From the NCBI RefSeq assembly GCF_026341125.1, contig NZ_JAPEOR010000002.1, positions 3,155,001 through 3,219,000 on the forward strand: DNA of 64,000 nt, given 5' to 3'. The stretch is from Streptomyces sp. NBC_01142 (lineage in GTDB: Bacteria > Actinomycetota > Actinomycetes > Streptomycetales > Streptomycetaceae). Under the pieces are notes generated by a model. That model was not told the DNA's origin. It made no database searches and saw nothing but the letters and a program-made list of their open reading frames with translations. The translations under genes were made by a program, and so were the position numbers. Each line of letters begins with the position of its first letter. The first letter of the stretch is position 1. This document shows positions 43,178 through 52,138 of the stretch, piece after piece.

Positions 43178-44142
43178 GCCGTCGCCTCCCCGGGCTTCGC
43201 GTGCTGCTCTGTTCGGTGCTTCGTGGCGTACGCCGCGGCCGCGTCCCGGACCCAGGCGCCCTCTTCGTGCGCCTCGCGGCGCTGGGTGAGCCGCTGGTCG
43301 TTGCACGGGCCGTTGCCCTTGAGGACGTCCTGGAACTCGGCCCAGTCGATTGCGCCGAAGTCGTGGTGGCCCCGCTCCTCGTTCCACCGCAGATCCGGGT
43401 CCGGGAGCGTGAGCCCCAGAGCTTCGGCCTGCGGGACGCAGATGTCCACGAAGCGCTGGCGCAGCTCGTCGTTGGAGTGCCGCTTGATCTTCCAGGCCAT
43501 GGACTGCGCCGAGTGCGACGACTCGTCGTCCGGTGGGCCGAACATCATCAGCGACGGCCACCACCAGCGGTCCACGGCGTCCTGCGCCATCTCGTGCTGG
43601 GCGGGCGTCCCACGGGAGAGAGTGAGCAGCAGCTCGTACCCCTGCCGCTGGTGGAAGGACTCCTCCTTGCAGATCCGGACCATCGCGCGGGCATACGGCC
43701 CATAGGAGCAGCGGCAGAGCGGCACCTGGTTGGTGATCGCCGCGCCGTCCACCAGCCAGCCGATCGCGCCGACGTCGGCCCAGGTCAGCGTCGGGTAGTT
43801 GAAGATCGAGGAGTACCTCTGGCGGCCGGCGTGGAGCTTGTCGAGCAACTCGTCGCGGCCTGTGCCCAGTGTCTCGGCGGCGCTGTACAGGTACAGCCCG
43901 TGGCCGGCTTCGTCCTGCACCTTGGCCATCAGGATCGCCTTGCGCCGCAGCGAGGGCGCACGCGTGATCCAGTTTGCCTCGGGCTGCATGCCGATGATTT
44001 CGGAGTGCGCGTGCTGCGCCATCTGGCGCACCAGCGTCGCCCTGTATGCGTCGGGCATCCAGTCGCGTGGCTCGATGCGCTCGTCGGCGGCCACGGCGGC
44101 GTCAAAAACCGCCTCGTACGTATCCGCAGTCACTGCCGTCAT
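43174..44142 (-). CDS. paaA: Phenylacetyl-CoA 1,2-epoxidase catalytic subunit PaaA
   Basis: This 322-residue di-iron monooxygenase carries the ligands in [10 protein letters not shown] and EESFHQRQG, with upstream Glu/His residues in [16 protein letters not shown]. It forms the ring 1,2-epoxide of phenylacetyl-CoA, the first ring-attacking step of aerobic phenylacetate breakdown. It opens the paaABCDE operon, where every junction overlaps or abuts. The ring-opening and ligase genes (paaG, paaZ, paaK) are not in this window. An 18-bp palindrome ends 12 bases upstream of the ATG. Confidence 0.95.
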   Translation of the reverse strand: MTAVTADTYEAVFDAAVAADERIEPRDWMPDAYRATLVRQMAQHAHSEIIGMQPEANWITRAPSLRRKAILMAKVQDEAGHGLYLYSAAETLGTGRDELLDKLHAGRQRYSSIFNYPTLTWADVGAIGWLVDGAAITNQVPLCRCSYGPYARAMVRICKEESFHQRQGYELLLTLSRGTPAQHEMAQDAVDRWWWPSLMMFGPPDDESSHSAQSMAWKIKRHSNDELRQRFVDICVPQAEALGLTLPDPDLRWNEERGHHDFGAIDWAEFQDVLKGNGPCNDQRLTQRREAHEEGAWVRDAAAAYATKHRTEQHAKPGEATA

Positions 44143-44153
44143 CCGGGCCCCCT

Positions 44154-44171
44154 ACCGACCGATCGTTCGGT
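44154..44171. promoter_or_regulatory. TetR-type operator at paaA (site 1)
   Basis: ACCGACCGATCGTTCGGT is an imperfect 18-bp palindrome, 12 bases ahead of the paaA ATG. Its reverse complement is identical to the site in the paaN/dehydrogenase promoter region. The spacing between ATG and site fits repression by steric block. Confidence 0.75.
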
Positions 44172-44217
44172 TCATTGACTTCAATGGTGAGTCGACGGCC
44201 CGTAGGGTGTCAACCCT

Positions 44218-44226
44218 GTGGATAAC
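44218..44226 (-). promoter_or_regulatory. Single DnaA box upstream of paaA and DUF5819 genes
   Basis: TGTGGATAA is a perfect DnaA box on the minus strand, inside the divergent promoter region. Confidence 0.5.
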
Positions 44227-44255
44227 TGAGGTGGACCGATGGGGATCGGGGCGGG

Positions 44256-45224
44256 ATGGACTCCTACGAGGAAGAGGACGTCAAAGGTGCCAGGGGCGTG
44301 AGCTCCGGGCGGCCTCCCGGCGACGTCCCCCAGCCCCGTGACCAGCCCGAATCCCCTCCAGCGCCGCAGCCCCCCTCTCATCCGGAACCGCATCCCGCAC
44401 CGCAGCCGGAAGTCCAGCCCGCATCCGCACTCCACAGTCCGCCGGAGCAGCAGCCGCAGATTCAGCCGCAGATCCAGGACCGGCTCCCGCATCCGGGGCG
44501 GCACCAGTTCCCACCACTTCCGGCCCCACCTCCAGCCCCACCCCCACCTCCGCAGGTCACCACCGGCGGCATAGCGGGGCTCTCGCTCCCCTACCAGGTC
44601 GCGGCCGCCGTCTCGCTCGCGATCATCGGCGTACTCGCCAGTGCCCACCTGGTCATGGTTTTTCTGCACGTCGCGCCCTCCAACACCCTTACCAAGCAGC
44701 ACGGCGAAGCGGTCGAAGGCTGGGTCTATCCCGAGTTCGAGCAGAACTGGAAGCTCTTCGCCCCCAATCCGCTCCAACAGAATGTCTCCGTGCAGGTCCG
44801 GGCCGAGATCACCGTGACCGACGGCAGCCGCGAGAGCACCGACTGGATCGATCTCTCCGCCGAGGACGGCGAGGCGATACGCGGCAATCTCCTCCCCAGC
44901 CACGTGCAGCAGAACGAGCTGCGCCGGAGCTGGGACTTCTACGTCAACTCCCACGACAACGAGAATCGCTCGAGCGGCCTGCGCGGCCAGCTCTCCGAGA
45001 GCTACATCCGCCGCATCGTGATGCTGCGCCTCGAAGCGCGCGACCTGGGCGGCCCCGTCGAGCGCATCCAGCTCCGGTCCTCGACCCGCTCGGTCAAGGC
45101 ACCGGAGTGGAGCGACGAGAAGATCGACACGCGCCCCGTCTTCCGGCTGCTGCCCTGGTGGACGGTGACCGCCGCGGATCTGCCACTGGGTATCCGGAAC
45201 GGTCGTACGGAGGCGGGCGAGTGA
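44256..45224 (+). CDS. DUF5819 family protein
   Basis: This 322-residue protein has about 100 residues of Pro/Gln/His-rich low complexity (EQQPQIQPQIQDRLPHP) then a membrane helix (VAAAVSLAIIGVLASAHLVMVFL) and the DUF5819 region (PEFEQNWKLFAPNPLQQN, QVRAEITVTDG, WIDLSAEDGEAI). Its stop overlaps the start of the HTTM gene, a partnership common in Streptomyces, so the two probably form a membrane complex. The biochemical role is unknown. Confidence 0.78.
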   Translation: MDSYEEEDVKGARGVSSGRPPGDVPQPRDQPESPPAPQPPSHPEPHPAPQPEVQPASALHSPPEQQPQIQPQIQDRLPHPGRHQFPPLPAPPPAPPPPPQVTTGGIAGLSLPYQVAAAVSLAIIGVLASAHLVMVFLHVAPSNTLTKQHGEAVEGWVYPEFEQNWKLFAPNPLQQNVSVQVRAEITVTDGSRESTDWIDLSAEDGEAIRGNLLPSHVQQNELRRSWDFYVNSHDNENRSSGLRGQLSESYIRRIVMLRLEARDLGGPVERIQLRSSTRSVKAPEWSDEKIDTRPVFRLLPWWTVTAADLPLGIRNGRTEAGE

Positions 45225-46462
45225 AGGACACCGTCGACCGCGACACCACCATCCGCGAAACCTGCGGCCGCGAAACCCTCGACCGGAAGATCGCGAGCGC
45301 CGTCCAGCGCGTCACCTCTGCCGCCCTCGGCCCGTACCAGAGCGCCATCATCCGGATCGGCTTCGCCGGCACCTGGCTCCTCTTCCTCCTTCGCGAGCTG
45401 CCCAATCGCCATGAGTTGTACGGGCCCGACGGCCCGTGGAACGCGGACATGGCGCGTCGTCTCATCACCGACAACGACGCCTTCACCGCTCTCATGTGGT
45501 CGGACAGCACCCTCTGGTTCGAGGTGCTGTACGGCGTCGGCGTTGTGTCCAGCCTGCTGCTGATGCTCGGCTGGCGTACTCGCGCCATGTCCGGGCTTTT
45601 CATGATCGGCGTGCTGTCGCTCCAGAATCGCTCCATCTTCATGGGCGACGGTGGCGACAACGTCATCCATCTGATGGCGATCTATCTGGTCCTGACCCGC
45701 TGCGCGCAGGTCTGGTCCCTGGACGCGCGGCGCGCGGCGCGGTGGGCAGCGACGGCGATTCCGGGCGTACCGCCCCGCGACCGGGTTGGCCCAGCCCTTT
45801 GGGCGGTACTGGGATTCGGCCTGGTCATCGCCACATTCCTCAACCAGACCGGCTGGTTCGTACTCCTGCTTCTCTGGGTCCTGTGGGTGGCGCAGGGGCT
45901 GTGGTGGATGGTGAGCCGGTACGCCCCCGACAGCGAGCCCCGTACCCTGCTGGACGTCCTCGCGAACCTCACGCACAACGCCGCCCTCGTCGTCATCATG
46001 GCCGAGGTCTGTGTGATCTACGCGACCGCCGGCTGGTACAAGATCCAGGGTTCGCGCTGGCAGGACGGCACCGCGCTCTACTACCCGCTCAAGCTGGACT
46101 ACTTCACGCCCTGGCCTGCCCTCTCCGATCTCCTCGCCTCCGGCGGGGTGATGGTGATGGTGCTGACGTACGGCACGGTGGTCGTGCAGGTCGCCTTCCC
46201 CTTCACGCTCTTCAACCGGCGCGTCAAGAACGTCCTTCTGGTGGTCATGATGCTGGAGCACGCGGCCATCGCCGTGCTGCTCGGACTGCCCTTCTTCTCG
46301 CTCGCGATGATCGCTGCCGACGCGGTCTTCCTGCCGACCGCCTTCCTGGTCCGGCTCGGCGGACGGGCGGCGCGAGGGCGGAACCGACTGCTCTCACGAG
46401 TGGACGCGGCTCCGGAGCAGCGGCGGGAGAGCCAGGACCAGCCCCGTACGCTCGTCGGGTGA
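45221..46462 (+). CDS. HTTM domain integral membrane protein
   Basis: This protein of about 413 residues starts at a GTG overlapping the DUF5819 stop. At least six helices and the segment HLMAIYLVLTRCAQVWSLDARR, NQTGWFVLLLLWVLWVAQG and AGWYKIQGSRWQDGTALYY match the HTTM domain, which is related to vitamin-K-dependent gamma-carboxylase membrane regions. The catalytic Lys of the carboxylase is not identifiable. It is coupled to the DUF5819 gene upstream and the TrmH gene downstream. Confidence 0.82.
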   Translation: MKDTVDRDTTIRETCGRETLDRKIASAVQRVTSAALGPYQSAIIRIGFAGTWLLFLLRELPNRHELYGPDGPWNADMARRLITDNDAFTALMWSDSTLWFEVLYGVGVVSSLLLMLGWRTRAMSGLFMIGVLSLQNRSIFMGDGGDNVIHLMAIYLVLTRCAQVWSLDARRAARWAATAIPGVPPRDRVGPALWAVLGFGLVIATFLNQTGWFVLLLLWVLWVAQGLWWMVSRYAPDSEPRTLLDVLANLTHNAALVVIMAEVCVIYATAGWYKIQGSRWQDGTALYYPLKLDYFTPWPALSDLLASGGVMVMVLTYGTVVVQVAFPFTLFNRRVKNVLLVVMMLEHAAIAVLLGLPFFSLAMIAADAVFLPTAFLVRLGGRAARGRNRLLSRVDAAPEQRRESQDQPRTLVG

Positions 46463-47157
46463 GCACCACCGAAGAGCCGATTCAGGCGATCCAGCCGACG
46501 CAGTCGATCCCGTCGTTCCCGTCGGTCCAGTACGACGAGGGCTTCGGCTCCGAGATCGGCGTCGGGCCGCACCCGCTGCCGTGGCCGCAGGACGAGCGGT
46601 ACGACCCCGAGCTGCTGGCCGAGGGCGACCGGCGCAACGTCGTCGACCAGTACCGGTACTGGACGCGCGAGGCGATCGTCGCCGATCTGGACACCCGGCG
46701 GCACGGCTTCCACGTGGCTGTGGAGAACTGGGGCCACGATTTCAACATCGGTTCTGTGGTGCGTACCGCGAACGCCTTTCTGGCAAAGGAGATCCACATC
46801 GTGGGCCGGCGGCGCTGGAACCGGCGGGGGGCCATGGTCACCGACCGGTACCAGCATGTGCGGCACCACCCGGACACCGCCTCGCTGACCGCGTGGGCGG
46901 CCGCGGAGGACCTGCCGATCATCGGGATCGACAATCTGCCGGGGGCAGTGCCGCTGGAGCGGACCGAGCTGCCGCGCCGTTGCGTACTGCTCTTCGGCCA
47001 GGAAGGGCCGGGGCTGACGGAAGAGGCGCGCAAGCACGCGGCGATGGTGTGCTCGATCGCGCAGTTCGGCTCGACCCGCTCGATCAACGCAGGCGCGGCG
47101 GCGGCGATCGCGATGCATGCGTGGGTGCAGCGGTATGCGGAGATCCCGGCCCCGTAG
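46459..47157 (+). CDS. TrmH-family (SpoU) RNA 2'-O-methyltransferase
   Basis: This protein of about 232 residues starts at GTG 46459, overlapping the HTTM stop. SPOUT motifs are present: motif 1 VENWGHDFNIGSVVRTANAF, motif 2 VLLFGQEGPGLTEEA and motif 3 GSTRSINAGAAAAIAMHAW. It transfers methyl from S-adenosylmethionine to a ribose 2'-OH in tRNA or rRNA; the exact target is not predictable. The N-terminal 40 residues are Gln/Ser/Pro-rich. Confidence 0.9.
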   Translation: MSTTEEPIQAIQPTQSIPSFPSVQYDEGFGSEIGVGPHPLPWPQDERYDPELLAEGDRRNVVDQYRYWTREAIVADLDTRRHGFHVAVENWGHDFNIGSVVRTANAFLAKEIHIVGRRRWNRRGAMVTDRYQHVRHHPDTASLTAWAAAEDLPIIGIDNLPGAVPLERTELPRRCVLLFGQEGPGLTEEARKHAAMVCSIAQFGSTRSINAGAAAAIAMHAWVQRYAEIPAP

Positions 47158-47304
47158 GCGAAAGCGCGCCGGTCGGACTGTGTGCCGGAGCCGGGACGAT
47201 CAGCACCACCCACGGCATGTTCCTGGCGGGCCGCACGCCGAAGCGGATCGGCCGAGGTGATGTGCCGAGGGCTGTAGCCCGGGAGGGCCGTTCCCAGCGA
47301 AAGG

Positions 47305-47368
47305 CCGTGCCTCGGGAAAACCGTGCCTCGGGAGAACCGTGCCTCGGGAGAACCGTGCCTTGGGAGAA
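47305..47368 (+). repeat. Four tandem 16-bp repeats
   Basis: CCGTGCCTCGGGAGAA and close variants (GGGAAAA; CTTGGG) occur four times head to tail in the intergenic gap after the TrmH gene. Confidence 0.85.
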
Positions 47369-47381
47369 TCAAGCCCCGGGA

Positions 47382-47416
47382 AGGCCGTGACCCGTATGTC
47401 CTGCGGGTCACGGCCT
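47382..47416. terminator. Bidirectional terminator between TrmH-type and paaN genes
   Basis: AGGCCGTGACCCG (47382-47394) pairs perfectly with 47404-47416 across a 9-base loop. It lies 9 bases after the paaN stop on the minus strand and serves the convergent gene. Confidence 0.75.
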
Positions 47417-47425
47417 GTCCGGTTG

Positions 47426-49102
47426 TCACGCCTGGCGGCGGACCTCCACCACTCGGAAGCGGTTCGAGACGAATGCCCCGTCGCACAGCGCAGCGTTCGC
47501 CGCAGGGTTGCCGCCCGAGCCGTGGAAGTCGGAGAACGCCGCGGTCTGGTTGACGTACACCCCGCCCGTCAGGTTCAGCGACAGCTGCGCCGATTCGTCC
47601 AGGCAGACGTCCTCGATCGCGCGTTCCGTCTCCGTCGAGGTGGTGTATGCGCCGACCGTCATCGCGCCCTTGTCGCGGACCGTGCGCCGCAGCAGCTCCA
47701 GGGCATCCCCTGTCGAGTCCACGGCGACCGCGAACGACACCGGGCCGAAGCACTCCGACAGATACGCCGCCTCGGCGTCGGCTGCGTCCCAGATCTTCCG
47801 CGCACCGTCGAGCTTGACGATGACGGGCGTACGGACGGCCGCGTCGGGGAACTCGGGGTTGGCGACCTCCCGCGAGGGCAGGGCCACCTCGCCCAGCCCG
47901 GCGGCCGCCTCCAGGCGGGCCTTCACGTCCGGATTGACCAGCGCGCCCAGCAGGGCGTTCGCCCGTGCGTCGTCGCCGAGCAGGCCGCCCACCGAGGCAG
48001 ACAGGTCGGCGACCACCTCGTCGTACGTCTTGGGGCCGGCGTCCGTCGTGATGCCGTCCCTCGGGATGAGGAGGTTCTGCGGGGTGGTGCACATCTGGCC
48101 GCTGTACAGCGAGAGCGAGAACGCCAGGTTGGAGAGCATCCCCTTGTAGTCGTCGGTGGAGTCGATGACGACGGTGTTGACGCCGGCCTTCTCGGTGTAG
48201 ACCTGCGCCTGGCGGGCGTTGGCCTCCAGCCAGTCGCCGAAGGCGGTGGACCCCGTGTAGTCGATGATCTTGATCTCGGGGCGTACCGCGAGGGTTTTGG
48301 CGATTCCCTCGCCGGGGCGCTCGGCGGCCAGGCAGACCAGGTTCGGATCGAAGCCCGCCTCGGCGAGAACCTCGCGAGCCACGCGCACGGTGAGTGCCAG
48401 CGGGAGCACCGCGCGGGGGTGCGGCTTGACCAGCACCGGGTTTCCGGTGGCCAGAGAGGCGAAAAGCCCGGGGTAGCCGTTCCACGTCGGGAAGGTGTTG
48501 CAGCCGATCAGGAGCGAGATGCCGCGTCCCGCCGTGGTGAAGGTCTTCCGCAGCTCAAGGGGGTCGCGCTTGCCCTGCGGCTTGGACCAGTCGGCGGCGG
48601 CGGGTGTGCGGGTCTGCTCCTCGTAGGCGTACGCGACGGCCTCCAGGCCGCGGTCCTGGGCGTGCGGGCCGCCCGCCTGGAACGCCATCATGAAGGCCTG
48701 CCCGCTGGTGTGCATCACCGCGTGCGCGAACTCATGAGTGCGGGTGCTGATGCGGGACAGGATTTCCACGCAGACAAGAGCCCGCGTCTCGGGGCCGGCC
48801 TCGCGCCAGGCGCTCATGCCCGCGCGCATCGCGGGCAGCAGGGCATCGATATCGGGGTGTGGATACTCGATGCCCAACTCCGGTCCGTACGGCGAGACTT
48901 CGCCGCCCGTCCAGCCGTCTGTGCCCGGCTGGTCCAGGTCGAAGCGGGTGCCGCGCAGGGCTTCGAAGGCCGCGAGGCCTTCTGCCGGGGCACTTTCGCC
49001 GTACGCCTTGGGGTGCTCGGGATGCGGGGACCAGTAGGCGCGCGTGCGGATCGCTTCGAGGGCCTGGTCGAGCGTGGGCCGGTGGGTCTCGGTCAGCTGC
49101 AT
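47426..49102 (-). CDS. paaN: Phenylacetic acid degradation protein PaaN
   Basis: This 558-residue aldehyde dehydrogenase-fold protein has the PaaN-type sequence (LLIGCNTFPTWNGYPGLFAS, VDYTGSTAFGDWLE-like IIDYTGSTAFGDWLE, SGQMCTTPQN with the catalytic Cys). It lacks the MaoC-like hydratase domain of the longer PaaZ, so it likely oxidises a ring-cleaved semialdehyde only, or acts on another aryl-acyl intermediate. ATG 49102 is preceded by ACGAGGAGTT. An 18-bp palindrome identical to that at paaA lies 55 bases upstream. Confidence 0.9.
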   Translation of the reverse strand: MQLTETHRPTLDQALEAIRTRAYWSPHPEHPKAYGESAPAEGLAAFEALRGTRFDLDQPGTDGWTGGEVSPYGPELGIEYPHPDIDALLPAMRAGMSAWREAGPETRALVCVEILSRISTRTHEFAHAVMHTSGQAFMMAFQAGGPHAQDRGLEAVAYAYEEQTRTPAAADWSKPQGKRDPLELRKTFTTAGRGISLLIGCNTFPTWNGYPGLFASLATGNPVLVKPHPRAVLPLALTVRVAREVLAEAGFDPNLVCLAAERPGEGIAKTLAVRPEIKIIDYTGSTAFGDWLEANARQAQVYTEKAGVNTVVIDSTDDYKGMLSNLAFSLSLYSGQMCTTPQNLLIPRDGITTDAGPKTYDEVVADLSASVGGLLGDDARANALLGALVNPDVKARLEAAAGLGEVALPSREVANPEFPDAAVRTPVIVKLDGARKIWDAADAEAAYLSECFGPVSFAVAVDSTGDALELLRRTVRDKGAMTVGAYTTSTETERAIEDVCLDESAQLSLNLTGGVYVNQTAAFSDFHGSGGNPAANAALCDGAFVSNRFRVVEVRRQA

Positions 49103-49156
49103 GAAGGACCAACTCCTCGTCGAGCTGGGCAGGGAAGTAATGACAGAGTTAGAGTA

Positions 49157-49174
49157 ACCGAACGATCGGTCGGT
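49157..49174. promoter_or_regulatory. TetR-type operator between paaN and 3-hydroxyacyl-CoA dehydrogenase genes (site 2)
   Basis: ACCGAACGATCGGTCGGT is identical to the complement of the paaA operator. It lies in the 123-base divergent promoter region and could control both genes, including the operon that carries the TetR gene itself. Confidence 0.75.
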
Positions 49175-49194
49175 ACAAGGGGGCCTGTCAAACC

Positions 49195-49203
49195 TGTGGA
49201 CAA
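49195..49203 (-). promoter_or_regulatory. Single DnaA box in the paaN divergent promoter
   Basis: TGTGGACAA is a perfect DnaA box 23 bases before the dehydrogenase start. Confidence 0.5.
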
Positions 49204-49225
49204 CGCATCGGGGAGGATCGCTCCC

Positions 49226-50737
49226 ATGACCGCCATCGATCAGAGCCGTACCGTCGCTGTCGTCGGCACCGGCACCATGGGGCAGGGCATCGCCCAGGTC
49301 GCCCTTGTCGCCGGGCACCCCGTGCGCCTCTACGACGCCGTTCCCGAACGGGCGGCCGAGGCCGCGGATGCCATCGGCGCGCGCCTGGACCGGCTGGTCG
49401 AGAAGGGCCGGATGGACGCTGCCGAACGCGACGCCGCGCGATCGCGGCTGCACCCTGCTGCGGATCTCGCCGAGCTCGCCGACGCCGCGCTCGTCGTCGA
49501 GGCGGTCCTCGAACAGCTCACGGTCAAACAGGATCTGTTCACGGCGCTGGAGGAGATCGTCGCGGACGACTGTCTCCTCGCCACCAATACCTCCTCCCTC
49601 TCCGTCACGGCCGTCGCCGGCGCTCTGAAGCATCCCGGCCGCTTCGTCGGGCTGCACTTCTTCAACCCCGCCCCGCTGCTCCCCCTCGTCGAGGTCGTCA
49701 GCGGCCACGCGACCGATGCGGCGACGGCCACGCGCGCGTGGGCGACGGCTGCGGCCTGGGGCAAGACCCCGGTGCGCTGCGCCGACCTGCCCGGATTCAT
49801 CGTCAATCGCATAGCCCGGCCCTTCTACGCCGAAGCCTTCGCGGTGTACGAGGAGCACGGCATCGATCCCGCCACCATCGACGCGGTCCTCAGGGAGTCC
49901 GGCGGCTTCAGGATGGGCCCCTTCGAGCTCACCGATCTGATCGGCCAGGACGTCAACGAGGCCGTCACCCGCTCCGTCTGGGAATCGTTCTTCCACAGCC
50001 CTAAATTCCTTCCTTCCCTGCCGCAGCGCCGGCTTGTCGAGTCACGCCGCCTGGGCCGGAAGTCCGGGCACGGCTGGTTCTCCTACGCCGAAGGGGCTGC
50101 GAAGCCCGCGCCGCACACCGCGGAGCCGGCGGACGCCCCCGAGTACGTCGTGGTCGAGGGCGATCTGAAGCCCGCCGGGGAGCTGATCGCAATGATCCGC
50201 GAGGCGGGTATCACCGTGCGGCAGGAGACCGAGGACAAGGGCACGCGGCTGGTGCTGCCCAGTGGCGGTCAGCTGGTGCTTGCCGACGGCCAGACCTCGG
50301 CCGAGTTCCGCGATGTCGTCTACTTCGATCTGGCACTCGACTACCGGTCCGCGACCCGGATCGCCCTGTCCGCCGCGCCGGGCGTCGAGGAGCAGACGCT
50401 CACGCAGGCGACCGGCCTCTTCCAGGCGCTCGGCAAGCAGGTCAGCGTCATCGGTGACGTACCCGGCATGATCGTCGCCCGTACCGTCGCGATGCTCGCT
50501 GACCTGGCGCTGGACGCGGTCGCCAAGAAGGTCGCGACCAAGGAGGACATCGACACGGCGATGCGCCTGGGGGTCAACTACCCCCTCGGCCCCGTCGAAT
50601 GGAATGAGAAGCTGGGTCGCGACTGGGCCTGGGAACTGCTCGCCAATCTCCACGAGAGCGTGCCCACCGGCCGCTACGCGAGGTCCCTCGCACTGCATCA
50701 GTGGTCGTACGAGACCTCGCAGGAGGACGACTCATGA
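49226..50737 (+). CDS. paaH: 3-hydroxyacyl-CoA dehydrogenase (PaaH-type)
   Basis: This 503-residue protein starts at ATG 49226 after GGGGAGGA. The NAD-binding Gly motif is VVGTGTMGQGIAQVAL, the catalytic region LHFFNPAPLLPLVEVV and PGFIVNRIARPF. A second C-terminal dehydrogenase-like domain is present (GDVPGMIVARTVAML), as in two-domain PaaH. It oxidises the 3-hydroxyadipyl-CoA intermediate of phenylacetate breakdown or related hydroxyacyl-CoAs. It is coupled to the TetR regulator (ATGA overlap). Confidence 0.9.
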   Translation: MTAIDQSRTVAVVGTGTMGQGIAQVALVAGHPVRLYDAVPERAAEAADAIGARLDRLVEKGRMDAAERDAARSRLHPAADLAELADAALVVEAVLEQLTVKQDLFTALEEIVADDCLLATNTSSLSVTAVAGALKHPGRFVGLHFFNPAPLLPLVEVVSGHATDAATATRAWATAAAWGKTPVRCADLPGFIVNRIARPFYAEAFAVYEEHGIDPATIDAVLRESGGFRMGPFELTDLIGQDVNEAVTRSVWESFFHSPKFLPSLPQRRLVESRRLGRKSGHGWFSYAEGAAKPAPHTAEPADAPEYVVVEGDLKPAGELIAMIREAGITVRQETEDKGTRLVLPSGGQLVLADGQTSAEFRDVVYFDLALDYRSATRIALSAAPGVEEQTLTQATGLFQALGKQVSVIGDVPGMIVARTVAMLADLALDAVAKKVATKEDIDTAMRLGVNYPLGPVEWNEKLGRDWAWELLANLHESVPTGRYARSLALHQWSYETSQEDDS

Positions 50738-51327
50738 CCACCGCGAAGCGCGACACCTACACGCCCGAGACGCTGCTGACCGTCGCCGTCCGGATCTTCA
50801 ACGAGCGCGGATACGACGGCACCTCCATGGAGCATCTGTCCAAGGCGGCCGGCATCTCCAAGTCGTCCATCTACCACCATGTCGCGGGCAAGGAGGAGCT
50901 GCTGCGCCGGGCCGTCAGCCGGGCCATCGACGCGCTCTTCGGGATCCTGGACGAGCCGGGGGCCGTACGGGGGCGGGCCATCGAGCGGGTCGAGTACGTC
51001 ACCCGGCGCACCGTCGAGGTGCTGATGGCCGAGCTGCCCTATGTGACCCTGCTGCTGCGCGTGCGGGGTAACACCAAGACCGAGCGGTGGGCGATGGAGC
51101 GGCGCCGTGAATTCGACCAGCGAGTCGCCGATCTGCTGAAGGCGGCCGCGGCGGACGGAGACCTGCGCGCGGACATGGACATCAGGCTGGCGACCCGGCT
51201 GCTCTTCGGCATGGTGAACTCCCTGGTGGAGTGGTACCGGCCGCATGCCGGCGGCGGCTATGACGGCGATCAGGTCGCCGAGGCGGTCGTACGGCTCGCC
51301 TTCGACGGACTGCGCACGGGCTCCTAG
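50734..51327 (+). CDS. paaR: TetR-family regulator of the phenylacetate genes (PaaR-like)
   Basis: This protein of about 197 residues starts at ATG 50734 after AGGAGGA. The N-terminal helix-turn-helix is textbook TetR (LLTVAVRIFNERGYDGTSMEHLSKAAGISKSSIYHHVAGKEELL). The ligand domain is helical with no further motif. It lies in an operon with paaH, and the three 18-bp palindromes near paaA, paaN/paaH and bkdA are plausible binding sites. It likely represses ring-degradation genes and is released by a phenylacetyl-CoA-type ligand. The symbol is inferred from context. Confidence 0.8.
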   Translation: MTTAKRDTYTPETLLTVAVRIFNERGYDGTSMEHLSKAAGISKSSIYHHVAGKEELLRRAVSRAIDALFGILDEPGAVRGRAIERVEYVTRRTVEVLMAELPYVTLLLRVRGNTKTERWAMERRREFDQRVADLLKAAAADGDLRADMDIRLATRLLFGMVNSLVEWYRPHAGGGYDGDQVAEAVVRLAFDGLRTGS

Positions 51328-51473
51328 GGCGCTGCGTACGGCCTCCGCGGAGCCCGTACCCGTAAGCGCGGAGTCGTAGCCATAAGTCTCTGAGGAGCTC
51401 CCTGAGCCCGCGGAGACCGCTGGAGCCCCTGGCGTGGAGAGCCCTGGACGGCCCCGGAACCGCGCGGGCAGCC

Positions 51474-52037
51474 CTAGAACGGCTCGGTGTCCGGGGCCGG
51501 GCCGGGGACTGCTCCGGGTCCAGGGCCCAGACCCGCCGCGGGTCCCGGATCGAGATCCGTCTCCTCGAAGACCAGCAGCGTCCGGGTGGACAGCACCTCC
51601 GGGATGGACTGGAGCCTGGTCAGGACGAGCTCGCGCAGCGTGCGGTTGTCCGGCGTGTGCACCAGCAGCAGTACGTCGAAATCTCCGCTGACCAGGGCGA
51701 TGTGGGCCGCCCCCGGCAGGGCCTGCAGCTGCTCGCGCACCGTGCGCCAGGAGTTCTGGACGATCTTGAGCGTGATGTAGGCGGAGGCGCCCTGGCCCGC
51801 CCGCTCGTGGTTCACACGTGCGCTGAAGCCACGGATCACACCGTCGTCGATGAGCCGGTTGATCCGTGCGTACGCATTGGCGCGCGACACATGGACCCGC
51901 TCGGCCACGGAGCGTATCGACGCGCGGCCGTCCGTTTGCAGGATGCGCAGGATGTCGCGGTCGATGGCGTCGAGCGGACGTGCCGGAAGGGTTTGCTCCG
52001 CACGGTCCCCGCCCTCGGCCATTTGTTCAGCTGCCAT
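51474..52037 (-). CDS. bkdR: Lrp/AsnC-family transcriptional regulator (BkdR-like)
   Basis: This protein of about 187 residues starts at ATG 52037 (MAAEQMAEGGDRAEQ). A helix-turn-helix (LDAIDRDILRILQTDGRASIRSVAERVHVSRANAYARINRL) is followed by the RAM ligand-binding domain (GQGASAYITLKIV, GDFDVLLLVHTPDN). It is divergent from the branched-chain dehydrogenase operon, so a role as its activator, sensing branched-chain amino acids or their keto acids, is inferred. A Gly/Pro tail ends it. Confidence 0.85.
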   Translation of the reverse strand: MAAEQMAEGGDRAEQTLPARPLDAIDRDILRILQTDGRASIRSVAERVHVSRANAYARINRLIDDGVIRGFSARVNHERAGQGASAYITLKIVQNSWRTVREQLQALPGAAHIALVSGDFDVLLLVHTPDNRTLRELVLTRLQSIPEVLSTRTLLVFEETDLDPGPAAGLGPGPGAVPGPAPDTEPF

Positions 52038-52095
52038 GTCCCCCCGCCTCCCTAGCATGGACGACCTGTCTCCATCTCAGGCTGTGGAGAACCGT

Positions 52096-52104
52096 TTGTC
52101 CACA
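52096..52104 (+). promoter_or_regulatory. Single DnaA box between bkdR and bkdA
   Basis: TTGTCCACA is a perfect DnaA box 35 bases before the third palindrome. Confidence 0.5.
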
Positions 52105-52138
52105 GGCTGAAGGTGCCTGTAGCCAAAATGCGTCCACG

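Noticed and set aside
49103..49996. N-terminal extension of paaN to 49996
   Set aside because: It overlaps the paaH coding region and the divergent promoter with the TetR operator; ATG 49102 has a proper ribosome site.
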